Shown here piece by piece: positions 56,200 to 64,000 of a DNA stretch of 64,000 nt. Origin of the DNA: Roseiarcus sp963798015 (lineage in GTDB: Bacteria; Pseudomonadota; Alphaproteobacteria; Rhizobiales; Beijerinckiaceae); assembly GCA_963798015.1 (NCBI GenBank), contig CAWCSA010000015.1, forward strand, positions 124,001 through 188,000, written 5' to 3'. Each line of letters starts with the position of its first letter. Within the stretch, counting starts at the first letter, position 1. The translations under genes and the position numbers were made by a program. The notes under the pieces were generated by a model that was not told the origin of the DNA, searched no databases, and saw nothing but the letters and a program-made list of their open reading frames with translations.

Positions 56200-56570
56200 T
56201 GCTGACCTCATCCAGCACGAGTTCGAACGCTTTCTCGCAGGGGATGACGGCAAGCCCATCGTCATGCTCAACCTGCCGCGGTTTCATGCCGATAGCGGAC
56301 AGGAACGCTATTCGGACACTCTCGCCGCGGCCGGTCCCTTGTCGCGCGCTAAGCCGCCGAGATCGTCAGGATCCGCGACGGCCTGCCCGCGCTGTCGGCG
56401 GAGGACGATGGGCCTGGGACGCCATGGCGCTTGTGCGCTATCCCACTCGGCAAGCCTTCGCCCGCATGATCAGAGATCCCGAGTCCCGGGAGAAGGCCGG
56501 TCCGCTCCGGGCCGTGTCACTCGCCGAGGCCGTGTTGTCAGGCCGCTATGTCACCGCGCCACCGGAACTT
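56200..56570 (+). pseudogene. Broken DUF1330 family gene
   Basis: The first frame reads IADLIQHEFERFLAGDDGKP then IVMLNLPRFHADSGQERYSD, a DUF1330 N-terminus without a start codon. After LAAAGPLSRA the frame is lost and a second frame shows EIVRIRDGLPALSAED. A third frame then carries WDAMALVRYPTRQAFARMIR and EKAGPLRAVSLAEAVLSGRY, the family C-terminus. At least two frameshifts make it non-functional. It is divergent from the TetR gene, and its end overlaps the 3' end of the convergent FAD monooxygenase by about 25 bases. Confidence 0.7.
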
Positions 56571-57757
56571 CCCGCCACAGCCGTCCGGGCGTCGAAAGCA
56601 TGGATCCAGCCAAACCGCTTCGCAAATCTGGCAACCATGGCATCCCGTGCCGCCAGACCCGCGCCGTCCGGAAGATGCAGCGCGCGGTTGGCGGCCCAGG
56701 CCGCGCGCTGGATGATGCGGGTGCGCAGGCAGCGCAGCCTTTGGTAGCGCGCCATCATTGCGGTCAGCTCATCCGGCGCGGTGTATGGCAACAATTCAGC
56801 CAGGGTGATCGCGTCTTCGATCGATGTGTTCGCCCCCTGGCCATGGTGCGGCAACATGCCATGGGCGGCATCCCCCAATAACAAGGCGCGACCGCGCGAC
56901 CAGCGTCGCAACGGCTTGACGATGAAGAGCCCCCAACGGATCTTCTGTTCCACCGCCCCGATCATTTCCGTCACCGCCGGATGCCAGCCTTTGAAGGCGT
57001 TCAAGGCGATCCCGGGTTCGATGTCATCGAGCCAGCGCTCGCCGCGCAGCCATTGCTGCGGGCCCTCGACCACGGCGAAGAAGTTCACAGCCTTGCGCTC
57101 GCCGCCGATGGCGTAATGCAGGAGATGCGCGTCCGGCCCCATCCAAAACTGGATGGCTTCCGGATCGGGCAACGAGGGCAGATTCTCGATCGGCACGATG
57201 CCCCGGAAGGCGGATGTGCCGGAATAGCGCGCCGCCTCCGCGCCAGTGACGAATTTGCGAACCATCGAGCGCACGCCATCGGCTCCAATGACGACATCCG
57301 CATGAGCGACATGGCCGTTGGCGAAGGTTAGGCGCATGCCCTCCCCGGTTTCCATGAGATCGGTCAGCCGGAAGCCGAGATTGAGACCCTTCGGACCATG
57401 TGTCGCGCTCAGGATGCGCTGTAGATCGGCGCGGTGGAGGCCAAAATAGGGCACCCCAAATTTTTCGCGATACGCGCGCCCTGCACGCACGGGAAAATCC
57501 GCAATCCGCCGCCCGTGGCCCCAGCTGCGGTAGATCAGCTCGCTCGGTTCGGTCGAGACCTCCTCCAACGCCGACATGCAGCCAAAACGCTCCAATTCGC
57601 GCGTGGCGTTTGCGGACAAGGCCACCGCCGCGCCGATTTCGGCGAGCTGCGCCGCCTGCTCGTAGACTTGCGGCGCCAAGCCCTTCCGGCGGAGCGCGAT
57701 GCCGAGCGAGAGCCCTCCTATGCCAGCTCCGATGATGGCGATGCGAAGCTGGGGCAT
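56546..57757 (-). CDS. FAD-dependent monooxygenase (salicylate-hydroxylase-like)
   Basis: A 403-residue class A flavoprotein monooxygenase. The FAD-binding GxGxxG is IIGAGIGGLSLGIALR at residues 7-22, the DG-type motif is VIGADGVRSMVRKF, and the second FAD motif is ALLLGDAAHGMLPHHGQGAN with EDA after it. The arrangement matches salicylate 1-monooxygenase and 6-hydroxynicotinate 3-monooxygenase-like enzymes. It needs NAD(P)H. The ATG at 57757 is the family start. It lies between two damaged DUF1330 copies and upstream of the TetR gene. Confidence 0.88.
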   Translation of the reverse strand: MPQLRIAIIGAGIGGLSLGIALRRKGLAPQVYEQAAQLAEIGAAVALSANATRELERFGCMSALEEVSTEPSELIYRSWGHGRRIADFPVRAGRAYREKFGVPYFGLHRADLQRILSATHGPKGLNLGFRLTDLMETGEGMRLTFANGHVAHADVVIGADGVRSMVRKFVTGAEAARYSGTSAFRGIVPIENLPSLPDPEAIQFWMGPDAHLLHYAIGGERKAVNFFAVVEGPQQWLRGERWLDDIEPGIALNAFKGWHPAVTEMIGAVEQKIRWGLFIVKPLRRWSRGRALLLGDAAHGMLPHHGQGANTSIEDAITLAELLPYTAPDELTAMMARYQRLRCLRTRIIQRAAWAANRALHLPDGAGLAARDAMVARFAKRFGWIHAFDARTAVAGSSGGAVT

Positions 57758-57888
57758 GAATGTCCTCTCTCGGCGCTCCGGCCAACTCAAGATCGAACAC
57801 GCAACCGATGGACCGCAGACTGCGAGTTCCCGACGCGGTCTGGGCAATGAATTATAATAGAAAGCTACGTCAAGCCCAGCTTACGCGC

Positions 57889-58146
57889 GATCTATGGCGC
57901 CAACGGCGACACGATGCCGGGGCTTTCGGCGGAAGACGGGCAGGCCGGGGACGCGATGACGTAGGTGCGCCATCCCAGTCAGCAAGCCTTCGCCCGCAAG
58001 GGTCCAAGATCGGAGATCTCGGGTTCTCGGGTATGTCCGCGTATCGACGTACGGCCGAAGCGTCGCCACTCGGGGACGCCGTGGCGCTCGTGCGCTTTCC
58101 GAGTCGACAACCCGGCCCGAAATGGCCGCCCCGGATTCCTAAATAG
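57889..58146 (+). pseudogene. Second DUF1330 vestige
   Basis: IYGANGDTMPGLSAEDGQAG then DAMT-stop, VRHPSQQAFARK, and further on GDAVALVRFPSRQ match the same C-terminal segment of DUF1330 seen at 56.4 kb, in different frames and with an internal stop. It lies upstream of the FAD monooxygenase on the other strand. This is an independent decayed copy or a fragment from a duplication. Confidence 0.55.
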
Positions 58147-58272
58147 CGCAATGAGCGGCGGCACATTCATGAGCGTGCCGAAGCCGCGCCCCTCGCGGAA
58201 TCAACCCTTGGAACAATGAGCATCCGCTCCTGTTTAATTTGCTGGCGGGCTTTGAGGATAGGGAACGATGAG

Positions 58273-59121
58273 ATGTACCACCACGTAAAAAAGCTGATGT
58301 ATACCGTAAACGTTGGAGAAGCAGATCCTCGTTTTGGCAAAATGCTTCTTGAACAATTCGGCGGCGCGAACGGAGAGCTGGCCGCCGCTATGCAATATTC
58401 AATTCAAGGTCTGAATTGCGATGATCCCGGCCTGAAGGACCTGCTGATGGACATCGGTACCGAGGAACTCAGCCACCTCGAGGTCATCGGCACCTTAGCG
58501 AGAATGCATCTCAAGCCCACGAAGACGAGCCGCGAAGCGGCAGACGCAGATCCGCTCGTGGCAATTTGCGGCGGCGGCGGCGTCAATTTGTACAATTCAG
58601 TCGGGAATGCATGGACTGCCGACTACCTCAAAATCACTGGCGAGCTCGACGTCGACTTGCGGAGCAATATCGCCGCCGAGGCCCGCGCCAAAATCGTCTA
58701 CGAGCGGTTGATCGACTTTTGCGACGATCAGGGCAGCAAGGACGCCCTGCAGTTCCTGATGACGCGCGAGATTACGCACCTGAAAGCTTTTATGGTTGCG
58801 CTTGAAGCAATGGGTAAAGACCCATTGATGATTGGCGTCATCAAGCCAACGCCGAAGATGGTCGATCAGTTTTTCAATACCTCAACCGGCGACGGCGATA
58901 TGGGTGAGAGGGATCTTCTCGGACCTTGGAACGACAACAATTCGGTCGAACGTATTGATGCCCCTGCATTTCAGGAGCTTGCAGACCCCGAGGCCGGAAC
59001 CCGCAAGGCGGAGCCAATTGAAGGGCCCGAGCTTAGCACGCCGGTTGAGGAGGCAGCCCCGCCAGAGCAAAAAGATCCCATTCCCGCGCCGGCTAGGAAA
59101 AAAAAGTCGAGCCGAGGGTGA
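58273..59121 (+). CDS. Manganese catalase
   Basis: A 282-residue dimanganese catalase, splitting H2O2 without heme. The four-helix core ligands are visible as Glu35 (ANGELAAAMQY), Glu65 and His68 (GTEELSHLEVIG), then EARAKIVYERL and REITHLKAF. The C-terminal ~60 residues are Pro/Glu-rich with a basic end KKKSSRG. The ATG at 58273 is preferred over an upstream in-frame extension. A perfect hairpin follows the gene and an IS21 element lies 240 bases downstream. Confidence 0.92.
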   Translation: MYHHVKKLMYTVNVGEADPRFGKMLLEQFGGANGELAAAMQYSIQGLNCDDPGLKDLLMDIGTEELSHLEVIGTLARMHLKPTKTSREAADADPLVAICGGGGVNLYNSVGNAWTADYLKITGELDVDLRSNIAAEARAKIVYERLIDFCDDQGSKDALQFLMTREITHLKAFMVALEAMGKDPLMIGVIKPTPKMVDQFFNTSTGDGDMGERDLLGPWNDNNSVERIDAPAFQELADPEAGTRKAEPIEGPELSTPVEEAAPPEQKDPIPAPARKKKSSRG

Positions 59122-59137
59122 GGGGCAAAGAGAGCTT

Positions 59138-59157
59138 GGGGTGGCTTCAGCCACCCC
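59138..59157 (+). terminator. Hairpin after Mn-catalase gene
   Basis: GGGGTGGCT and AGCCACCCC are perfect 9-base arms around TC (effective loop 4), 17 bases after the stop. A T run (CTTTTTTA) follows about 20 bases later. Confidence 0.6.
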
Positions 59158-59193
59158 TCGCGCTCGCCATACTGAGCAGCTTTTTTATCCGCG

Positions 59194-59362
59194 GTGTTGG
59201 CCGGGATGTTGGTCAGCAGTTCATCAGCTTTTAGTCCAGACGAATATTATTGCAAAATCCGGAAATATGTGCTAAATACTGACAATTCACCAGAAATTGC
59301 GCTCGACACACTGTCATGGGTGAAAAATTATCGGGTGACGCTTGTGGTAATGGAGGGGCAGA
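59194..59362 (+). pseudogene. Possible 5' fragment of a gene cut by IS21
   Basis: An open frame from the ATG at 59194 runs through AFSPDEYYCKIRKYVLNTD and NYRVTLVVMEGQ to the left end of the IS21 element and stops inside it. The A/T-rich base composition differs from that of neighbours. No domain can be named. It may be the start of a gene disrupted by the insertion. Confidence 0.35.
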
Positions 59363-59474
59363 TGTTGATTTCCACTGAGAGCTGACCCGGGCAGCACGGG
59401 TTTTTCCACCGAGAACTGACCCATGTTCGAACCTCGCCCCCTTGACCTACGCGGGGGGCATCGGAGTGATCGAC

Positions 59475-60501
59475 ATGGAGTTATTGAGCGTCATCCGACG
59501 TTGGCATTATCGAGATCATTTCTCGATCCGAGAGATATCTCGACGCACTGGGCTGTCGAGGAACACGGTCCGCAAGTACCTGCGTTCGGACAGCGTCGAA
59601 CCGAAGTTTGCCGTCCCAGATCGGCCGAGCAGGCTGGACCCACACGCCGACAAGCTGTCGCAGATGCTGCGGCAGGAGGCGGGGAAGTCGCGAAAGCAGA
59701 AGCGGACCGTCAAGCAATTGCACGCTGATCTAGCCGCCCTCGGCTACGACGGCTCGTACAATCGCGTGGCGGCTTTCGCGCGCGACTGGAAGGCAGCCCG
59801 GCAGCGAGAGCAGAAGACGACTGGCCGTGGCGTGTTCGTGCCGCTGGCATTCCTGCCTGGCGAGGCATTCCAGTTCGATTGGTCAGAGGATTGGGCGGTC
59901 ATTGCCGGCGAGCGGACCAAATTGCAGGTCGCTCACTTCAAGCTCTCCTATAGCCGCGTCTTCATTCTCCGCGCCTACCCGCAGCAGACCCACGAGATGC
60001 TGTTCGACTCGCATAATCACGCCTTCCGCGTGCTGGGCGGCGTGCCGCGGCGCGGCATCTACGACAATATGCGAACCGCCGTCGACAAGATCGGGCGTGG
60101 GAAGGAACGCCAGGTCAACGCGCGGTTCTCGGCGATGGTCAGCCACTTTCTGTTCGAAGCCGACTTCTGCAACCCGGCCTCCGGGTGGGAGAAAGGGCAG
60201 ATCGAGAAGAACGTCCAGGATGCTCGCCATCGGCTCTGGCAGCCGGCGCCCAGCTTCCCCTCCTTGGCGGCGCTAAACGACTGGCTGGAGACGCGCTGCC
60301 GGGAGCTTTGGGCGCAGACCCCACACGGGTCGCATCCTGGCATGATCTCTGACGCCTGGTCTGAAGAAGCCCAACATCTGATGCCGCTTCCCAGGCTATT
60401 CGACGGTTTTGTCGAATACGCCAAGCGCGTCTCGCCGACGTGCCTGATCCATCTGGACCGCAATCGCTATAGCGTGCCGGCGTCCTTCGCCAATCGCCCA
60501 G
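59475..60501 (+). pseudogene. istA: istA transposase of element A, 5' part (interrupted)
   Basis: N-terminal 342 codons of an IS21 transposase. The HTH is FSIREISRRTGLSRNTVRKY. The rve-type catalytic core has AFQFDWSEDW (first Asp), GIYDNMRTAV (second Asp) and GWEKGQIEKNVQDARHR (Glu). After YSVPASFANRP the gene is cut by element B. The 3' part is at 63002-63512. Removing element B and one 5-base copy of the target restores a continuous ~510-residue protein. The start ATG at 59475 follows CGGAG. Confidence 0.85.
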
Positions 60502-60598
60502 TGTCAACGCCGGAGCAAGATTGCATCGCTTTCCGGAGCAAAGATGCATCAATGATGCCGACGAGAATGCCCTCGAGCATGGGCTTGTTTGGTGCGCG

Positions 60599-61393
60599 TC
60601 AGGTTGGGGTCGGATCGTCCTTGGGCTCGTCGACGTTTTGGCGACGTGAGCGGCGCTTGCTCTGGTTGAGCCTGTAGCTGTCGCCGTTCATTTCCAGGAT
60701 ATGGACGTGATGAGTGAGGCGATCGAGCAGCGCGCCGGTCAGACGCTCGGACCCGAACACGCTGGTCCATTCGTCGAATGGCAGGTTCGATGTGACGATG
60801 GTTGAACCGCGCTCATAGCGCTGGCTGAATATTTCGAACAGCAGCTCGGCCCCGGTCTGGGAGAGAGGGACATATCCAAGCTCGTCGATGATCAGGAGCT
60901 TGTATCCGGCGACCTGCCGCTGCAGACGAAGCAACCGCTTCTCATCGCGAGCCTCCAGCAGTTCATGAACAAGAGCCGCGGCTGTATAGAACCCGACCGA
61001 TAGCCCTTTCTGGCAGGCGGCGAGACCGATCCCGAGAGCGATGTGCGTCTTGCCGGTTCCGCTGTTGCCGACTGCGATAACGTTTTCGCGACGGGTCGCG
61101 TACTCGGAACGGGCGAGTTCCAGGACGAGGGTTTTGTTTAGCGAAGGAATCGCCGCGAAGTCGAAGCTGTCGAGGCTCTTGACCGCCGGGAACCGCGCTT
61201 CCTTGATCCGACGCTCCACCATGCGTCGTTCTCGATCGATTAGCTCCAGTTCGACGAGGCGCAGGAGAAAGCGGACATGGTCGAGACCCTCGGCGGCGCA
61301 TTGCCGAGCAAGCTTCTCATACTCGCGCAAGAACGTAGGCAGCTTGAGCGCCTTCAGGTGATGACCGAGCAGAAGTTGCGGCGTATCGGTCAT
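60599..61393 (-). CDS. istB: IstB helper ATPase of element B
   Basis: A 264-residue AAA+ transposition helper. Walker A is GNSGTGKTHIALG and Walker B LLIIDELGYVPL, followed by the sensor region IVTSNLPFDEW. The N-terminal TPQLLLGHHLKALKLPTFLREYEKL is the typical IstB start. It overlaps istA by 4 bases (ATGA type), giving coupled translation. IstB oligomers select target DNA and stimulate IstA. Confidence 0.93.
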   Translation of the reverse strand: MTDTPQLLLGHHLKALKLPTFLREYEKLARQCAAEGLDHVRFLLRLVELELIDRERRMVERRIKEARFPAVKSLDSFDFAAIPSLNKTLVLELARSEYATRRENVIAVGNSGTGKTHIALGIGLAACQKGLSVGFYTAAALVHELLEARDEKRLLRLQRQVAGYKLLIIDELGYVPLSQTGAELLFEIFSQRYERGSTIVTSNLPFDEWTSVFGSERLTGALLDRLTHHVHILEMNGDSYRLNQSKRRSRRQNVDEPKDDPTPT

Positions 61394-62889
61394 GACGACG
61401 CCCCCGTCAGCAAGCTCATGTAGGTGCTAGCCGACGTCATCGTGACCTGCGCCCGCGGCAGATAGGGATAGACCGTCATGTCGAGGCGCGGCGGGCGCCG
61501 TTCGATGTGACACAGGATCAGGTGCTTCACGGCGTCGAAGCCGATTGCTCCGCGCGCGATGGCGTCGCGGGCCGCGGCGGCGACGTCGTCGAGAGGGAAC
61601 ACTTCCATCAACCGCAGAACCTGCACGAACTCGCGCTTGCCCTGCTTGCCCATCCGGGCTTCCAGAAGACGCCGGAGGGTCATGAACTCTTCCGGCAACC
61701 GCCAGCCGGCCAGCGGCGCCGCCTGGTCGAGCGCGTTGATCTTCTGTTCGATCAACGCCAGATAGTGCAGCGGATCGAATATGAAGTCGTGGCGCTCGTA
61801 GGAACGGGGATGACGCGCAATCACTTCCGCGCCGCATGAGATCACCACGTCATCGACATAGCCGCGAACAAGCACGTCGCGATGACCGTACGTCGTCGGG
61901 ACCGAGTAGTCGTTGAGCCGGTAGCGAACCAGTGACAGCGAAGAGACTCGTGTCGCGACCTTCTCGCAGGCGTCGTAGGGCGGCGGCAGGGGCCTCTGGA
62001 ACGCGGCAAGATCGCGCTCCAATCTCTGGGCGATCGTCTCGTTATGGCCGCGCAAGCGGTCCGCCATCCGACGACGGCAGCATTCGACAAGATAGGCGTT
62101 CAACGCTTCGAAGCTCTCGAAGACCGGAAGCGGAACGAGGAAGTTCCGTCGCGCGTAACCGACCAGCCCCTCGACTTTACCCTTGTCGTTGCCCTTGCCA
62201 GGCCGGCCAAAACGATCCCGGAATAGGTAGTGTGATTGCAGCTCGGCGAAGCCGCGCGTCCGCTGCCGCTTCCCGTCGCCAAGAATGCGAGCCACGGCGA
62301 TCTTGGTGTTGTCATAAAGGATGGACTGCGGAACGCCGCCAAAGAAGCTGAACGCCCGAACGTGGCCGTCGCAGAAGGCTTCCGTCGTCTCGGCGGGATA
62401 GCCGACCACGAAGCAGGCGTCCGAGTGCGGCAGGTCAAAAGCAAAGAAGTGGATCTTGCGCTCCACGCCGCCGATGACGCCGATGGCTTCGCCAAAGTCG
62501 ACCTGGGCATGTCCCGGCGGATGCTCCAACGGCACAAACATCTCTTGAGCCCGCTGACGCCAGCCCGCGACGTAATCCTTCACAATCGTGAGGCCGCCCG
62601 TGAATCCGTACTCGTCCCGGAGACGCTCGAAGATCCGCTTCGCCGTATGTTGCTGTTTCCTCGGGCGCGACTTGTCGTCGAAGAGAACCCGGTCGATCAC
62701 CGGGATGAGCGGATCAAGCTTCGGCCTGGCCGGCGGCTTTGTGCGTACGTAACCCGGCGGCGCGGTGAACTTCATCATCTTGGCGACCGTGCGAGGGTCG
62801 ATGCCAAACCGGCGCGCCGCCGCGCGATGGCTCAACCCCTCGATCTGAACCGCGTAGCGAACGCGCCCATAAAGCTCCACGCCCTTCAT
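61390..62889 (-). CDS. istA: IstA transposase of element B
   Basis: About 499 residues. The HTH near the start is LSHRAAARRFGIDPRTVAKM. The DDE core is HAQVDFGEAIGV (Asp), ILYDNTKIAVARI (Asp) and KGKVEGLVGYARR (Glu), and a C-terminal beta-barrel region with YSVPTTYGHRDVLVRGYVDD follows. The ATG at 62889 begins MKGVELYGRVRYAV, the expected family start; an extension to 62916 is less likely. All catalytic residues are present. It cuts and pastes the element with IstB. Confidence 0.92.
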   Translation of the reverse strand: MKGVELYGRVRYAVQIEGLSHRAAARRFGIDPRTVAKMMKFTAPPGYVRTKPPARPKLDPLIPVIDRVLFDDKSRPRKQQHTAKRIFERLRDEYGFTGGLTIVKDYVAGWRQRAQEMFVPLEHPPGHAQVDFGEAIGVIGGVERKIHFFAFDLPHSDACFVVGYPAETTEAFCDGHVRAFSFFGGVPQSILYDNTKIAVARILGDGKRQRTRGFAELQSHYLFRDRFGRPGKGNDKGKVEGLVGYARRNFLVPLPVFESFEALNAYLVECCRRRMADRLRGHNETIAQRLERDLAAFQRPLPPPYDACEKVATRVSSLSLVRYRLNDYSVPTTYGHRDVLVRGYVDDVVISCGAEVIARHPRSYERHDFIFDPLHYLALIEQKINALDQAAPLAGWRLPEEFMTLRRLLEARMGKQGKREFVQVLRLMEVFPLDDVAAAARDAIARGAIGFDAVKHLILCHIERRPPRLDMTVYPYLPRAQVTMTSASTYMSLLTGASS

Positions 62890-63001
62890 CCCCCACCCTC
62901 TGCCCACCCAATGCAAAGGGATATCTGCTGCCGGACTTTTGCTCCGGCGCTACCGGAAAATCCGGCCGCTTCAGTGAGGGATTATTGCTCCGGCGCTTAC
63001 A

Positions 63002-63512
63002 CCCGGTCAGCGTGCGGGTCTATCCCGAGCGGATTGTCGTCGCCGCCGAGGGGCAGATCATCTGCGAACACCGCCGAGTCTTTGCCCGCTCTCACGAACG
63101 AACGAGTACGACGACCGTTTTCGATTGGCGGCACTATCTGGCGGTCATTCAACGCAAACCAGGCGCACTCCGCAACGGCGCGCCGTTCGCCGAACTCCCG
63201 CCCGCCTTCCGAACTCTGCAGCAGCGCATGCTCAAGACGCCCGGCGGCGACCGCGAGATGGTCGAGATTCTGGCTCTCGTCCTCCAGCACGACGAGCAGG
63301 CCGTGCTCACTGCCGTCGAACTCGCATTGGAGGCAGGCGCCCCAACCAAGACGCATATCCTGAACGTGCTGCACCGATTGATCGACGGCAAGCCGATCGA
63401 CCCACCAGCCGTAAAGCCGCCCAATGCTTTGACGCTCACCACCGAGCCGCAGGCCAACGTCGAACGCTACGATGCACTGCGCAAAGTCCGGGAGGCGCGC
63501 CATGCGTCATAA
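63002..63512 (+). pseudogene. istA: istA of element A, 3' part (after the insertion)
   Basis: The C-terminal ~170 codons of the same istA resume at VRVYPERIVVAAEGQIICEH and RSHERTSTTTVFDWRHYLAV and run to the stop at 63510-63512. After the insertion it has no start of its own. It overlaps the first codons of istB (ATG 63502), as in intact IS21 elements. Confidence 0.85.
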
Positions 63513-64000
63513 TCCCGCCGCTGGCGCGATCACCATCATGCTACGCAGCCTCAAAATGCATGGCATGGCTCAGGCGGTCGGCGAGTTGACCGAGCAAGGC
63601 TCCCCGGCCTTCGAAGCCGCTTTGCCGATCCTGTCGCAGCTTCTGAAAGCGGAGACGGCCGACAGAGAGGTCAGATCAACGGCCTACCAGCTCAAGGCGG
63701 CGCGCTTTCCGACGTATCGCGACCTCGCCGGGTTCGACTTCGCCAGCAGCGAGGTCAACGAGGCGCTCGTACGACAACTCCATCGTTGCGAGTTCCTGGA
63801 AGATACTCACAATGTCGTCCTGGTCGGCGGCCCCGGCACGGGTAAGACGCATCTCGCTACGGCGATCGGCGTCCAGGCCATCGAGCATCACCGCAAGCGC
63901 GTCCGGTTCTTCTCCACGGTCGAACTCGTCAACGCTCTCGAACAAGAGAAGCTTCAGGGCAAACCCGGCCAGATCGCGGCGCGGCTCACCCATTCCGATC
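63502..64000 (+). CDS. istB: IstB helper ATPase of element A (3' end outside window)
   Basis: The first 166 codons are seen; the rest lies beyond the window. It starts MRHNPAAGAITIMLRSLKMHG, typical of IstB, and has Walker A GGPGTGKTHLATAIG, then VRFFSTVELVNALEQEK. It is on the plus strand and overlaps the istA stop. It is distinct in sequence from istB of element B. Confidence 0.88.
   Translation, partial: MRHNPAAGAITIMLRSLKMHGMAQAVGELTEQGSPAFEAALPILSQLLKAETADREVRSTAYQLKAARFPTYRDLAGFDFASSEVNEALVRQLHRCEFLEDTHNVVLVGGPGTGKTHLATAIGVQAIEHHRKRVRFFSTVELVNALEQEKLQGKPGQIAARLTHSD

Larger units (their letters stand above)
60502..63001 (-). mobile_element. IS21-family element B (nested, complete)
   Basis: The 2.5-kb element lies inside istA of element A. 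Its ends are TGTCAACGCCGGAGCAA at 60502-60518 and, inverted, TGTAAGCGCCGGAGCAA ending at 63001. Inner repeats occur at 60533-60541 (CCGGAGCAA) and 62939-62951 (TTGCTCCGGCGCT). The flanks CCCAG (60497-60501) and CCCGG (63002-63006) look like a 5-bp target duplication with one later change. It encodes istA and istB on the minus strand, both intact, so it may be mobile. The sequence is distinct from element A, a different IS21 subgroup. Confidence 0.88.
59363..64000 (+). mobile_element. IS21-family element A (outer, interrupted, runs off window)
   Basis: The left end begins TGTTGATTTCCACTGAGAGC at 59363. Two copies of the terminal repeat TTTCCACTGAGAGCTGACCC and TTTCCACCGAGAACTGACCC lie at 59369-59388 and 59403-59422, the usual multiple transposase-binding sites at IS21 ends. 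istA (split) and istB follow on the plus strand. A second IS21-family element is inserted in istA at 60502-63001. The right end is outside the window. Confidence 0.85.

Noticed and set aside
57845..57870. TATAAT near 57855 with TTGACG on the minus strand as a promoter for the FAD monooxygenase
   Set aside because: The spacing is only about 11 bases for the best pairing, too short for a sigma70 promoter; the patch is simply A/T rich.

Overview
The window is a high-GC chromosomal segment from an alphaproteobacterium, most likely order Hyphomicrobiales (Rhizobiales). Pointers are a gyrA gene and a coaD gene in the same orientation, a duplicated cold-shock-domain protein, a DivJ/PleC-like histidine kinase, a small GCG_CRPN-type secreted protein, palindromic intergenic repeats of the CGTCATTGCGAG type, and frequent TTG/GTG starts behind good Shine-Dalgarno sequences. 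Species cannot be named from the sequence alone. No rRNA, tRNA or CRISPR array was seen.

Layout. 1-1.4 kb: an IS630-type element with a frameshifted transposase. 1.4-7 kb: DUF2252 protein, a small secreted protein, glutathione peroxidase, an SDR, an AraC regulator and a PEP-CTERM surface protein. 7-20 kb: housekeeping genes gyrA, coaD and rarA interleaved with a GAF-adenylate cyclase, a benzoylformate-decarboxylase-like enzyme, a TRIC/YicG channel, a GbcA-like Rieske oxygenase, OsmC and DUF2218. 20-31 kb: beta-lactamase-fold esterase, gloA, a CDF metal exporter, a LysR/SDR/hydrolase cluster, an emrAB-type efflux pair, another hydrolase, a GT8 glycosyltransferase and a YdcZ transporter. 31-37 kb: an outer-membrane barrel, a decayed Aas-like acyltransferase/acyl-ACP synthetase, and a sugar ABC operon with a strong terminator between the binding-protein and permease genes. 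37-46 kb: cNMP-binding protein, double CspA, histidine kinase, pepN, murI, a TonB-like protein and a small lipoprotein, with an intergenic repeat cluster containing a MITE-like insert before pepN. 46-54.5 kb: NmrA-like SDR, a cupin remnant, an NHL-repeat protein, a ribulokinase with one frameshift, its periplasmic sugar-binding partner, and a GlxA-type regulator. 54.5-59.2 kb: accessory genes, including an unrecognised HExxH protein, a TetR regulator, a FAD monooxygenase flanked by broken DUF1330 sequences, and a manganese catalase. 59.2-64 kb: one IS21-family element inserted into the istA gene of another; the outer one runs off the window.

How the genes fit together. Antioxidant and detoxification functions recur (glutathione peroxidase, OsmC, glyoxalase I, manganese catalase, EmrAB, CDF exporter, small hydrolases and SDRs beside LysR, AraC and TetR regulators). 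Two periplasmic sugar-binding proteins and a ribulokinase suggest pentose or related sugar use, but only one binding protein has its own permease and ATPase here. The 32-34 kb, 43.5 kb, 47.3 kb, 50 kb and 56-58 kb segments contain broken genes, so several parts of this region are degenerating.

No convincing new multi-gene defence or biosynthetic system was found. The best leads are the orphan HExxH protein at 54.7 kb, the nested IS21 pair whose original istA frame can be restored by removing one 5-bp target duplication, the MITE-like insert inside a palindromic repeat at 40.3 kb, and several clean candidate operators.
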